A DNA stretch of 39,751 nucleotides from Acidimicrobiia bacterium (GTDB taxonomy: Bacteria > Actinomycetota > Acidimicrobiia > Spongiisociales > Spongiisociaceae). The notes beneath the pieces are model-generated. The model saw only the letters and a list, made by a program, of their open reading frames with translations, was not told the origin of the DNA and did not search any database. Each line of letters starts with the position of its first letter. Positions within the stretch are counted from its first letter, which is position 1. The position numbers and the translations under genes are program-made. Where the stretch lies: contig JAGWAN010000024.1 in assembly GCA_021296345.1 (NCBI GenBank), positions 1 to 39,751 on the forward strand, in the 5' to 3' direction. Below are positions 32,976 through 39,751 of the stretch, piece by piece.

Positions 32976-34300
32976 TCGGACAGAAACGAACGAAGGGCCT
33001 GGTCGAAGCGCTCGATCGTGCTGTCGATGACGCCCCCGGTGTGGGCGCTGGACAGGAACAGGTTGCCGAGACCCGAGATCCGCACTCCGGCTCCGGCCAG
33101 ATGCGATTGAAAGGCCGCCCGCCGGGCCTTGTCGGTCAGGAGGACCTCGCGGTGGTCCCTCACCCCGGTCAGCTTCGTGAACATCAGGTTGAAGACGGTT
33201 GGCAGACCCTGCACCAGGCAAGGCACGCCACGGTCCTCGATCACCCCACGGAGTCCCTGCATGAGGCGGTGGCCCCGAGCTTCCAGCGTGTCGTATAACT
33301 CGCTACCTCCCAGGTAGAGGTGTTCGAGAGCTGCTCGGGCGGCGGCCATGCTGATGGGGGAGGCGTTGAACGTGCCGGCATGGGTGACGGTTCCGGTGCT
33401 GACGATCTCCATGATCTCCCGCCGGCCTGCCACGCAGCCAACCGGGAAGCCCGACGCTAGGGCCTTCCCCATGGTGGTGAGGTCAGGGGTCACGCCATAA
33501 CGGCCCTGAGCGCCACCCAGGCCCGCCCGGAAACCCGTGATGACCTCGTCGAAGATGAGAATGATTCCGTGGCGGTTGCACAGGTCGCGCACCGCCTCCA
33601 GGTAGCCGGGTGCCGGTTCCACCACCCCGCTGTTGGCCATGACCGGCTCCATGATGACCGCTGCCACCGAGTCCCCGACCGATGCCAGCACCTCTTCCAG
33701 CGCGTCGGCGTCGTTCCAAGGCGCGACGATCAGGGACGCGCTCGCCTCCGGCGCCATGCCCGCCGACTCCGGCATGGTCGCTAAGCCCGGGCCCTCCGCG
33801 CCTGGCTCCGACTCGCTGCCCACGTTGAAGAGAACGCTGTCGGCCCAGCCGTGATAGTGCCCCTCGAACTTGACCACCAGGTGGCGGCCGGTGGTGGCCC
33901 GGGCGATCCGGAGGGCGGCCTGGACCGCCTCGGTGCCGGTCATGTTGAAGCGCACCATCTCGGCGGAGGGCACCATCCGGGTTATGAGGCGCGCTACTTC
34001 GACCTCGAGTTCGTGCTGGCCGCCGTAGAGGATGCCCTGTGTCAGCTGGTGCTCGACCGCTTCGAGAACGAAGCCGGGCCGGTGCCCGAGGAGCATGGGG
34101 CCCTGGCCCATCACGTAGTCGATCAACCGGTTCCCGTCAGCATCGAACAGGTAAGGACCCTCCGCCGACTCGAAGAAGATGGGGTGGGGCTGTTCCCCCA
34201 TCCGGACGTTGCTGTTCACCCCCCCGGGGATGACCTTCTTGGAGCTCTCAAGGAGGCGCCGCGACTGCTCGAAGCCAAGCTCTACCATCTCGCCCTGCAT
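32972..34300 (-). CDS. Class III PLP-dependent aminotransferase (glutamate-1-semialdehyde aminomutase-like)
   Basis: A 442-residue PLP enzyme of the HemL-like branch. Family features: RLLESSKKVIPGGVNSNVRM, the cofactor-site MTGTEAVQAALRIARA, HYHGWADS, IFDEVITGFRAGLGGAQ and the Schiff-base lysine in TTMGKALASGFPVG. The operon context (hydrolase and ABM protein) argues against a haem-biosynthesis role and for an aminomutase or transaminase in catabolism. The start ATG at 34298-34300 has an SD (GGGAGG) 8 bases upstream. An ATG at 34333 precedes that SD and is not favoured. Confidence 0.92.
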   Translation of the reverse strand: MQGEMVELGFEQSRRLLESSKKVIPGGVNSNVRMGEQPHPIFFESAEGPYLFDADGNRLIDYVMGQGPMLLGHRPGFVLEAVEHQLTQGILYGGQHELEVEVARLITRMVPSAEMVRFNMTGTEAVQAALRIARATTGRHLVVKFEGHYHGWADSVLFNVGSESEPGAEGPGLATMPESAGMAPEASASLIVAPWNDADALEEVLASVGDSVAAVIMEPVMANSGVVEPAPGYLEAVRDLCNRHGIILIFDEVITGFRAGLGGAQGRYGVTPDLTTMGKALASGFPVGCVAGRREIMEIVSTGTVTHAGTFNASPISMAAARAALEHLYLGGSELYDTLEARGHRLMQGLRGVIEDRGVPCLVQGLPTVFNLMFTKLTGVRDHREVLLTDKARRAAFQSHLAGAGVRISGLGNLFLSSAHTGGVIDSTIERFDQALRSFLSE

Positions 34301-34394
34301 CTGTCGTACCTCCCGAACAGGAACCCGGCACACGATTTCCCGGTGATGCTACCCCTGACAGGCCGGCCGGTTTACCGGAGCCTCGAACATGGGG

Positions 34395-34820
34395 TCACTG
34401 CCGTTTCAGGAACACCTTCCCGAAGAGCGACCAGACGAGATAGCCGACTCCTAGAGCGAGCGCCAGTGCGAATAGAGGCGCTCCCGGCCAGTCGACGGTC
34501 GGGTTGCCCAACCACGTGTGGCAGCGCTTCCAGCTCGGAACCCCACCCACATCGTTGCAGCCGGCGACCATGGTGCTCAGGAGGGTGACCACGCCTGCCG
34601 CAACCGACAACATGGGTCGCAAGATCGCAAGCAATATTCCCGCTCCGTCATGCGTCGGCGCCGACTCGGCCGACATGATCATCGCGCCCAGCCCGGCTGC
34701 AATGGCGACGCCGATCACCATCCAGGTCGCGACCTCCCGGACGTTTTGAGCCGCAACGGCGCCCAACACGGTGACGGCGAGCAGCGTTCCCGCGATGATC
34801 CAGCCGATGACTGCGCGCAT
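34395..34820 (-). CDS. Small four-helix membrane protein, unknown
   Basis: A 141-residue protein that I do not recognise. Four hydrophobic segments are visible: about residues 5-24, 31-50, 61-87 and 114-134 (LFALALALGVGYLVWSLFG). The loop between the third and fourth contains two Cys (GCNDVGG and KRCHTWLGN), which could form a disulfide outside the cell. The C-terminus is basic (KVFLKRQ). An SD (GGGAGGG) lies about 9 bases before the ATG. It is upstream of the aminotransferase gene by 94 bases on the same strand. Confidence 0.65.
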   Translation of the reverse strand: MRAVIGWIIAGTLLAVTVLGAVAAQNVREVATWMVIGVAIAAGLGAMIMSAESAPTHDGAGILLAILRPMLSVAAGVVTLLSTMVAGCNDVGGVPSWKRCHTWLGNPTVDWPGAPLFALALALGVGYLVWSLFGKVFLKRQ

Positions 34821-35073
34821 AGTGGCTCACCCTCCCAAATCGACGGCATTGCCCAAGACCCGTCTTCGAGGACCTCAGTCCAAAGTCGGATCCCGACTAC
34901 CGCTCTACGAGACGCTTCGTGCACAGTATCTGTCGTCTCGGTCAGGCGACCATCGGAAATACCCCATTCCTGCGCGGCCTAGTCACTGCCAACCTACAGA
35001 GCGGCCGTGACACCTGGCTCGCCCCGACCCTGAGCCAACCCGATGAGTGCCTGGTGGGTAGGATTCCGGGTGG

Positions 35074-36165
35074 ATGGCGGCGTATCGGGACGAGTATGTA
35101 GATCTTCTGCGGTCCATCTCGCTGGTGGTGGTGGTGATATGGCACTGGGTGTTCACGATCCTCGTGGTCTCCCCCGCGACGGTGTCGCCGTCGAATCCGA
35201 TCGGGTCCACGCGCGGCCTCTGGGTGGCGACATGGGTGCTGCAGGTCATGCCCGTGTTCTTTTTCGTGGGCGGTTACACGCACCATCGCTCGTTCCGCAA
35301 CTACACCCGAGGGACCTCCCGGCGGTTCCTCAAACGGCGGATGGGAAGGCTGCTGGCGCCGGCGTTGGGACTGGTGGCCTTGTGGGTCATCATCGGCTGG
35401 GTGCTGGAGGTAACCGTGGACCCCGCCTGGGTCTGGTCGGCGGTGATCCTGGTGCTGTCGCCGCTGTGGTTCCTCGTGGTGTACGTGGTGATGGTCCTCA
35501 TCGCTCCGATCGCCATCCGGGCCCACTGGCGCTGGGGGGAGATCGCGCCGGTGTGGCTGCTGGGCCTCGCCGGAGTGCTGGACGTGCTCCGCTTCACCCA
35601 GGGTCAGGGCTGGGCTGCCTGGGCCAACTTCCTAGTCATCTGGGGCCTCGCCCACCAGCTCGGTTTCTTCTACGACCGGCTGGTGGCCGCTCCTCCCCGC
35701 ACCGGCTGGATGATGTTCTGGGCCGGTCTGTTTGCCCTAGTAGCCCTCACCAGCATGGGCTTCTACCCGCGTTCACTGGTGGGCGTCCCGGGCGAGCGCT
35801 TCTCCAACATGGGTCCGCCCACCCTGGCTATCGTGGCGCTGACCTTCCTGCAAGTAGGGCTGGTACTGGTCATCCGGCCCAAGGTGCTGGCATGGCTGGA
35901 GAAGGGAGACCTCACCCATCGGGTGGTGGGCTGGATCAACGAGCACGCCATGCCCCTCTACCTGTTCCACTCCACCGGCATGGCTGTGGTCGTGGCGATC
36001 CTGTTCGGCTTCGGCTACGTGCCCCCCGCCGAACCGACCCTCGAATGGTGGCTGACCAGACCCATCTGGCTAATCGGCCCAGCCATCGCCACCTGGCCCC
36101 TCCTAGCCCTCTACCGAGTAACCAAACGCCCGACCGCTCCACCTGTTCCGAAGCTCGCTGATTAG
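35074..36165 (+). CDS. Acyltransferase-3 family integral membrane protein
   Basis: A 363-residue membrane protein of the acyltransferase-3 family, which O-acylates sugars or surface glycans from acyl-CoA. The first helix holds the family His in VVVIWHWVF, followed by VMPVFFFVGGYTHHRSF. About 9-10 helices follow, and the end has NEHAMPLYLFHSTGMAVVV, another family block. The ATG at 35074 has AGGA about 10 bases upstream. It is the only plus-strand gene between the membrane protein and the restriction locus. Confidence 0.9.
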   Translation: MAAYRDEYVDLLRSISLVVVVIWHWVFTILVVSPATVSPSNPIGSTRGLWVATWVLQVMPVFFFVGGYTHHRSFRNYTRGTSRRFLKRRMGRLLAPALGLVALWVIIGWVLEVTVDPAWVWSAVILVLSPLWFLVVYVVMVLIAPIAIRAHWRWGEIAPVWLLGLAGVLDVLRFTQGQGWAAWANFLVIWGLAHQLGFFYDRLVAAPPRTGWMMFWAGLFALVALTSMGFYPRSLVGVPGERFSNMGPPTLAIVALTFLQVGLVLVIRPKVLAWLEKGDLTHRVVGWINEHAMPLYLFHSTGMAVVVAILFGFGYVPPAEPTLEWWLTRPIWLIGPAIATWPLLALYRVTKRPTAPPVPKLAD

Positions 36166-36294
36166 ACGCCAGCCGTGCGGTCGGCGAACTGCTCCCTTGG
36201 AGAACGCGGTAGTTGATACGGACCGCCGAGCGATGGTCGACATCCTTCTTGGGGTGTTCAGCATGCAAGCGATCCCTCGTTAGCATCCTCGACG

Positions 36295-37239
36295 ATGACT
36301 CATCGGGGACAAGAGACGGACGGCACTCCCGACCTTGCCGGGCATGTACGGGCCATAGCGGCTCTCAATGCACGGTTCGTAGACAAGGCGGAAGAGGTTC
36401 TCGACCTCGCCGGGCAGGTACGGCCACCTACCATCGACGGTCTGCCTGAAGGATATACATACGGTGTCAGCCGCTACGCCGATGTGATTCTTGAGCAGGC
36501 GTTTCCTGATCGGTTCCACGACCTGCAGTCCGCACTCGAACAGTTCCGGCCAACCCTCGATGAGCTCCGAGCCGGAGGCGGAGGCCGGACCGTCTTCGTC
36601 CGGCGGTTTGATGACTCCCTCGGTGACATGCTCCACGGCGGTCAGCGGGTATGGGGAAGTCAGAACATCACGATAGAAAAACGGATCGGCTTCGATGGAG
36701 ACGCTGAGCCGGTCTCGAAAGTCCGCGGCCACGAGATCGACATGTTCGGGTCGGGCTCCCTCGCCCAACCATTTCCTGGTGTTGCCGTCGAGATGGAGTG
36801 GAACAACAAGGACCCGTTCTTCGATCGGGACCTGATCAACTTCCAGGCGCTCCACCACGAGGGCGCGATTGCAGTTGGTGTGATCGTCACCAGAGGGCCA
36901 GAACTTCAGAGTCTCATCTCTGGCGTGATCCGGAGTCGGGATGGTGGCTTCAAGTACGGCTCTTCGTCGACGCACTGGGACAAGCTCATCCCGAGGGTGA
37001 ACTTGGGAGGCGGCGGCGAGTGTCCCTTACTGTTTGTTGGGATCGAACCGGGACGGATCAGCGGCATCGATCTCGCCTTCGAGGTCCGAGCCATGCTCGA
37101 CGAGGCTGACGAACTCAGGGCAACATGGCGTGAATCGTATTCGCATTGGGGGGACGCAAAACCCGCCTACGACGCCCTCAGGCGCCAAGCGCTCGGCCTT
37201 ATGCCTCCTGCGGTAGATATCCACCGACGCGGCCGATAA
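36295..37239 (+). CDS. BglII/BstYI-like type II restriction endonuclease
   Basis: A 314-residue putative restriction endonuclease. The core resembles the BglII/BstYI fold: EIDMFGSGSLAQPFPG, EMEWNNKDPFFDRDLINFQ and AIAVGVIVTRGPELQ. The likely PD-(D/E)xK-like site uses Asp149, Glu166 and Glu168, and perhaps Lys172, with NFQALH following as in the family. Homology is by motif recognition, not by search. It converges on the methyltransferase gene, with 14 bases between the two stops. No SD is visible before the ATG at 36295, so expression may be weak or leaderless. The protein has somewhat lower GC than neighbouring genes, a possible sign of transfer. Confidence 0.72.
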   Translation: MTHRGQETDGTPDLAGHVRAIAALNARFVDKAEEVLDLAGQVRPPTIDGLPEGYTYGVSRYADVILEQAFPDRFHDLQSALEQFRPTLDELRAGGGGRTVFVRRFDDSLGDMLHGGQRVWGSQNITIEKRIGFDGDAEPVSKVRGHEIDMFGSGSLAQPFPGVAVEMEWNNKDPFFDRDLINFQALHHEGAIAVGVIVTRGPELQSLISGVIRSRDGGFKYGSSSTHWDKLIPRVNLGGGGECPLLFVGIEPGRISGIDLAFEVRAMLDEADELRATWRESYSHWGDAKPAYDALRRQALGLMPPAVDIHRRGR

Positions 37240-37253
37240 TCATCGGCGACAAA

Positions 37254-38105
37254 TCATCTGTACGCGGCGTACTGCTTACCCCGAGGGGTAACCCTGTCGT
37301 CGGCTTCGAGGCCCCACGATGTCCAACCCTGCCAGGCGTAGCGGGCGAAGAGCTCCAGGTACGGACCCGGCGAGCAGGCTTCGATAATGTCGTACTGCTC
37401 GTCGGGTTTGCGGGAGTGCTCGCGCTTCCGGGTCTCGATCATGTTCACCTGCCGCCGACCTGGAGCCAGTGTCCGCATGCTTCCCCTGACGCCGAAAAGG
37501 ATCAGTTCGGTCACATTCCGGAAGTAGAAGCCGACGCCCCGTCCGTCAGGACCACCGTCCTTGCGGCGCTTCGCCCAAACGATGTTCGACTTGTACGTGA
37601 AACCCCATGATTCCATCACGCGTAGACCGTCGGCGATGAGAGCGTTCGGCACCCATAGGTATAGGTGAGCGTTCTCTGTAGCGACCTCGGCGACCGGCAG
37701 GGCCCGGATCGCCGCAGTGGTCATCGTGTCGTACCTGGAGAGCCGGCGATGCTCGGGGGCGACCTTGCCGGTGCGGTTCATGAAACGCCATGGCGGATCG
37801 GCGAGGATAGTCGAAAACGGTCCACCTTCGAGCCGGCGCAGGTCTTCCGCCGCTGACTCCGCACCTGTGGCTCGCTCTACAGCAGCCGCCAACTCCTCCT
37901 TCGACTTCGGCACCACGCGAAGTTCGTGCCCAAGCACGTCCGCCAAGGTAGCGAGCGTCACAACCTGCGGATTGTGCCCGTTCCTGCTGAAGAGACGTCG
38001 CACCGAGGCGGGTTGAGTATCGGCTAATCGGGCAAGTTGCGTCTTCGACAAACCTACCTGGCGTCGAGCATCATCAAGGTCTCTGAGGAGTTCGTCCATG
38101 TCCAT
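37254..38105 (-). CDS. HTH-fused MT-A70 family DNA adenine methyltransferase
   Basis: A 283-residue two-domain protein. Residues 8-62 are a helix-turn-helix of the XRE type (LSKTQLARLADTQPASVRRL), and residues 92-283 are an MT-A70-type N6-adenine methyltransferase with TILADPPWRF (DPPW at 103-106) and the C-terminal SAM-binding block ending YLELFARYAWQGWTSWG. DNA methylases with N-terminal HTH domains often control their own expression. The annotated ATG is at 38105; an ATG at 38099 has a better-spaced SD-like AGGGG. Upstream lies a perfect inverted repeat. It is probably the cognate modification enzyme of the endonuclease encoded convergently. Confidence 0.82.
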   Translation of the reverse strand: MDMDELLRDLDDARRQVGLSKTQLARLADTQPASVRRLFSRNGHNPQVVTLATLADVLGHELRVVPKSKEELAAAVERATGAESAAEDLRRLEGGPFSTILADPPWRFMNRTGKVAPEHRRLSRYDTMTTAAIRALPVAEVATENAHLYLWVPNALIADGLRVMESWGFTYKSNIVWAKRRKDGGPDGRGVGFYFRNVTELILFGVRGSMRTLAPGRRQVNMIETRKREHSRKPDEQYDIIEACSPGPYLELFARYAWQGWTSWGLEADDRVTPRGKQYAAYR

Positions 38106-38119
38106 CCCCTGAACCAGAG

Positions 38120-38137
38120 CGTAACACCTGCGTTACG
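38120..38137 (-). promoter_or_regulatory. Inverted repeat, likely operator of the HTH-methyltransferase gene
   Basis: CGTAAC at 38120-38125 and GTTACG at 38132-38137 are a perfect 6-bp inverted repeat with a 6-base spacer, 15 bases before the methyltransferase start. A weak promoter-like pair, TTCGGA at 38141-38146 and TACGCT at 38118-38123 (minus strand), is 17 bases apart and straddles it. Such symmetry at that place suits autorepression by the fused HTH; that it is bound is inference. Confidence 0.5.
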
Positions 38138-38206
38138 TTTTCCGAAGTTTTCTATTCTGGACCGTACAGGCAGGGTATGACACGTCTTCCGTCGAACACG
38201 GACCAC

Positions 38207-38449
38207 TCAATCCTCGGGTTCGTGGCCGACCATTCGTTGGATCCTCACGATGTCGCCGGCCCAGCCGCAGGCGTTGCACCAGGTGTGGAACACCTTCCGG
38301 TCGGCCTCCCAATACTCCACGGAGATTCCTTCAGCGCCCGTCACGGCGCCTCCGCAGTTGGGGCAGAAGCGGGGCCGGGCGGCCAGATGGTTCGCCCGGT
38401 CGGGGTCCCACCCCCGCTCTCCCGGGTCCGAAGCTCCGGGGTCGCTCAA
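38207..38449 (-). CDS. Small zinc-ribbon protein
   Basis: An 80-residue protein with one zinc ribbon: CPNCGG and CNACGW, about 27 residues apart. The linker has ISVEYWEADRKVFHTW. The TTG at 38447-38449 overlaps the stop of the Rieske gene (TTGA), so it is coupled to it. A role as an accessory or regulatory protein for the oxygenase is possible but not shown. It ends 101 bases upstream of the methyltransferase gene on the same strand. Confidence 0.75.
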   Translation of the reverse strand: MSDPGASDPGERGWDPDRANHLAARPRFCPNCGGAVTGAEGISVEYWEADRKVFHTWCNACGWAGDIVRIQRMVGHEPED

Positions 38450-39736
38450 TAGATGCCGACGTGTTGGGCGGTGGCGTACTCATCGGCGCTGGGCGTCTCG
38501 CCGCGGATCCGGGCTGCCTCGAGATGGATCTTGCGGAGGGTGTCCAACGCCGGCGAGTACCTGGTCGAGCCCATGTCGAGCCAGGCGAGGGCGAAGTCGA
38601 TGCTGGCGCCGAACTTCTTCTTCTCGCAGGGAAGCTCGATCCGGTGGTGCGGGGTGCGGGTGAAGCCCACAGTCGGGTCCTCACCCGCTTCCACCCGGGC
38701 CATCTGCGCCTTGAACATCCGCCGCAACACGATCACCCCGATGTCGGACTTGCCTATGTGCTCGGCGCTCCGGTCGTTGATGGCGCCCTGGCTGACCCAG
38801 GCCATGACATCCTGGCCTTCTATGTAGTCGACGATGTGGCGACCCTTGGCGTCGAGCCATTCGTACTCGTAGTCGACCGGGTAGATCTGCTCCGGGTAGC
38901 TGTCGAGGCCATCCGGATGATGGTTCGAGTAGAACATCGCCCAAGTGGTGGTGTCGTCTACCGGCACCCGGATCTGCATCTGGTCGATGCCGGCGCCCCC
39001 CACCCGCATGGAGTGCGGGAAGACCAGCGGATGGCCGATCGCCCAGTCGTCATCCTCCTCGGTGTGGCCCTCCAGCACCCTCCGCTTCAGGATGCCCCAC
39101 TCCATGGCGTCGAAGCCGACCTTGAGATGCTTCTTCTGGAAGGACTTGGGCGCCACGAATCCCTGCTGGGAGCCCAGGAACTCGAAGTAGCGCCCGTGCA
39201 GATACTCGACATGGTGGGGATCGACCGAGTTCTCCATGATCTGTAGCCAGTTGCAGGGCAGCATCGAGTGGCCCACGTCTACGAAGCCCGGATCCACGAA
39301 CACGTCGAAGCGGGGCAACTCGGGAGCAGGATCGGGACCGACGTATGCCCACACCATCCCTCCCAGTGCCTCCGCTCTGCCGGCGAAGGCCTTGACGTGC
39401 CGCATGAAGGCGGACTTGCCCGGCTCGGCCGGCTGCTCGATGCAGTTCCCGGAGCAGTCGAACTTCCATCCGTGGTAAGCGCAGGCCGTCCTCCTCGACC
39501 ACGCCGTAGATGAGAGACGCAGCGCGGTGGGGGCAGGCTTCCTGGACGATGCCGTAGCCACCCTGCGGGGTTTTCCAGAGGGCGAAGTCCTCACCCAGCA
39601 ACCGGACCTTGCGGATGGGCCACTCGTCGAGTTCCTTCGCGAAGGCGACCGGATACCAGTAGCGACGCAGTAACTCGCCCATGGGCGTACCCGGACCAAC
39701 CCGGGTCAGCCGCTCGTTCTGCTCCTTGGATAGCAT
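38446..39736 (-). pseudogene. Rieske aromatic-ring oxygenase alpha subunit, frameshifted
   Basis: Two frames form one gene. The 5' frame starts at ATG 39734-39736 with an SD (AAGGAG) and reads MLSKEQNERLTRVGPG to CPHRAASLIYGVVEEDGLR, giving Cys68 and His70 of the Rieske cluster. The rest is in another frame: CAYHGWKFD gives the second Cys/His, then NWLQIMENSVDPHHVEYLHG gives the mononuclear-iron ligands. Between the frames five bases appear missing from a tandem CTGCG (39478-39484). Restoring them gives CPHR through CAYH with the usual 16 residues between His and Cys. Without the lesion it would be about 430 residues, like phthalate or vanillate oxygenase alpha subunits. Slippage in the genome or an assembly error are both possible. 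Confidence 0.88.
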
Positions 39737-39751
39737 TGCCTGACTCCTTCT

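Noticed and set aside
32972..34300. Assignment of the class III aminotransferase as the haem-pathway glutamate-1-semialdehyde aminomutase
   Set aside because: The fold fits, but the operon partners are a hydrolase and an ABM protein and no haem gene is nearby, so a general family name is safer.
36280..36975. Minus-strand open frame opposite the restriction endonuclease
   Set aside because: The plus frame has the recognisable EIDMF and EMEWNNK blocks; the minus frame has no likeness to a known family.

Overview
The window is about 39.7 kb of GC-rich, gene-dense bacterial DNA. Its style points to an actinomycete, probably one related to Acidimicrobiia: lipoproteins with Thr/Ala-rich linkers, GTG and TTG starts, an F420-type luciferase-like oxidoreductase, and many short-spaced operons joined by ATGA, GTGA or TTGA overlaps. 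This placement is inference; no rRNA, tRNA or universal marker is present. The run of C at bases 1-25 looks like a sequencing or assembly artefact at a contig end. No CRISPR array, insertion sequence or phage gene was seen.

Layout. (1) 1-6456, minus strand: a complete peptide-type ABC importer (binding protein, two permeases, two ATPases) followed by the start of a molybdenum-hydroxylase FAD subunit that is cut by the contig end. (2) 6765-7488: a decayed GcvT-family gene beside an AT-richer, gene-free stretch. (3) 7911-15031, minus strand: a catabolic run with a polysaccharide-deacetylase-like protein, a small lipoprotein, a PhyH dioxygenase, an amidohydrolase, a cupin, a zinc-free MDR oxidoreductase, a free-standing lipoyl protein and the E1 alpha and beta subunits of a 2-oxo acid or acetoin dehydrogenase. 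(4) 15277-21570: a sugar-type ABC importer whose ATPase lies on the minus strand and whose binding protein and permease lie on the plus strand, with a cupin, an amidase and an alpha/beta hydrolase between them. (5) 21571-25219: a spacer holding a fragment of an ABM-domain gene, then a nitrate/taurine-type ABC importer. (6) 25433-29963, minus strand: an ABM protein, three consecutive DUF3830 paralogues, a D-aminoacylase-type amidohydrolase and a luciferase-like oxidoreductase. (7) 30101-36165: a bifunctional NAD(P)HX repair enzyme; an aminotransferase, phosphotriesterase-like and ABM operon; a four-helix membrane protein; and an acyltransferase-3 protein. (8) 36295-39736: a BglII-like restriction endonuclease convergent with an HTH-fused MT-A70 methyltransferase, then a zinc-ribbon protein and a frameshifted Rieske oxygenase.

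The general picture is a scavenging heterotroph. Three importers of different families sit beside hydrolases that cut amide, ester or acyl bonds (amidase, D-aminoacylase, amidohydrolase, phosphotriesterase-like) and redox enzymes for the products. The most system-like element is the restriction-modification pair, which has a perfect inverted repeat just upstream of the HTH-methyltransferase. The next most unusual are the DUF3830 triplet and the E1-plus-lipoyl cluster that lacks E2 and E3. Three genes are broken or remnants: the GcvT-like gene, the ABM copy and the Rieske gene.
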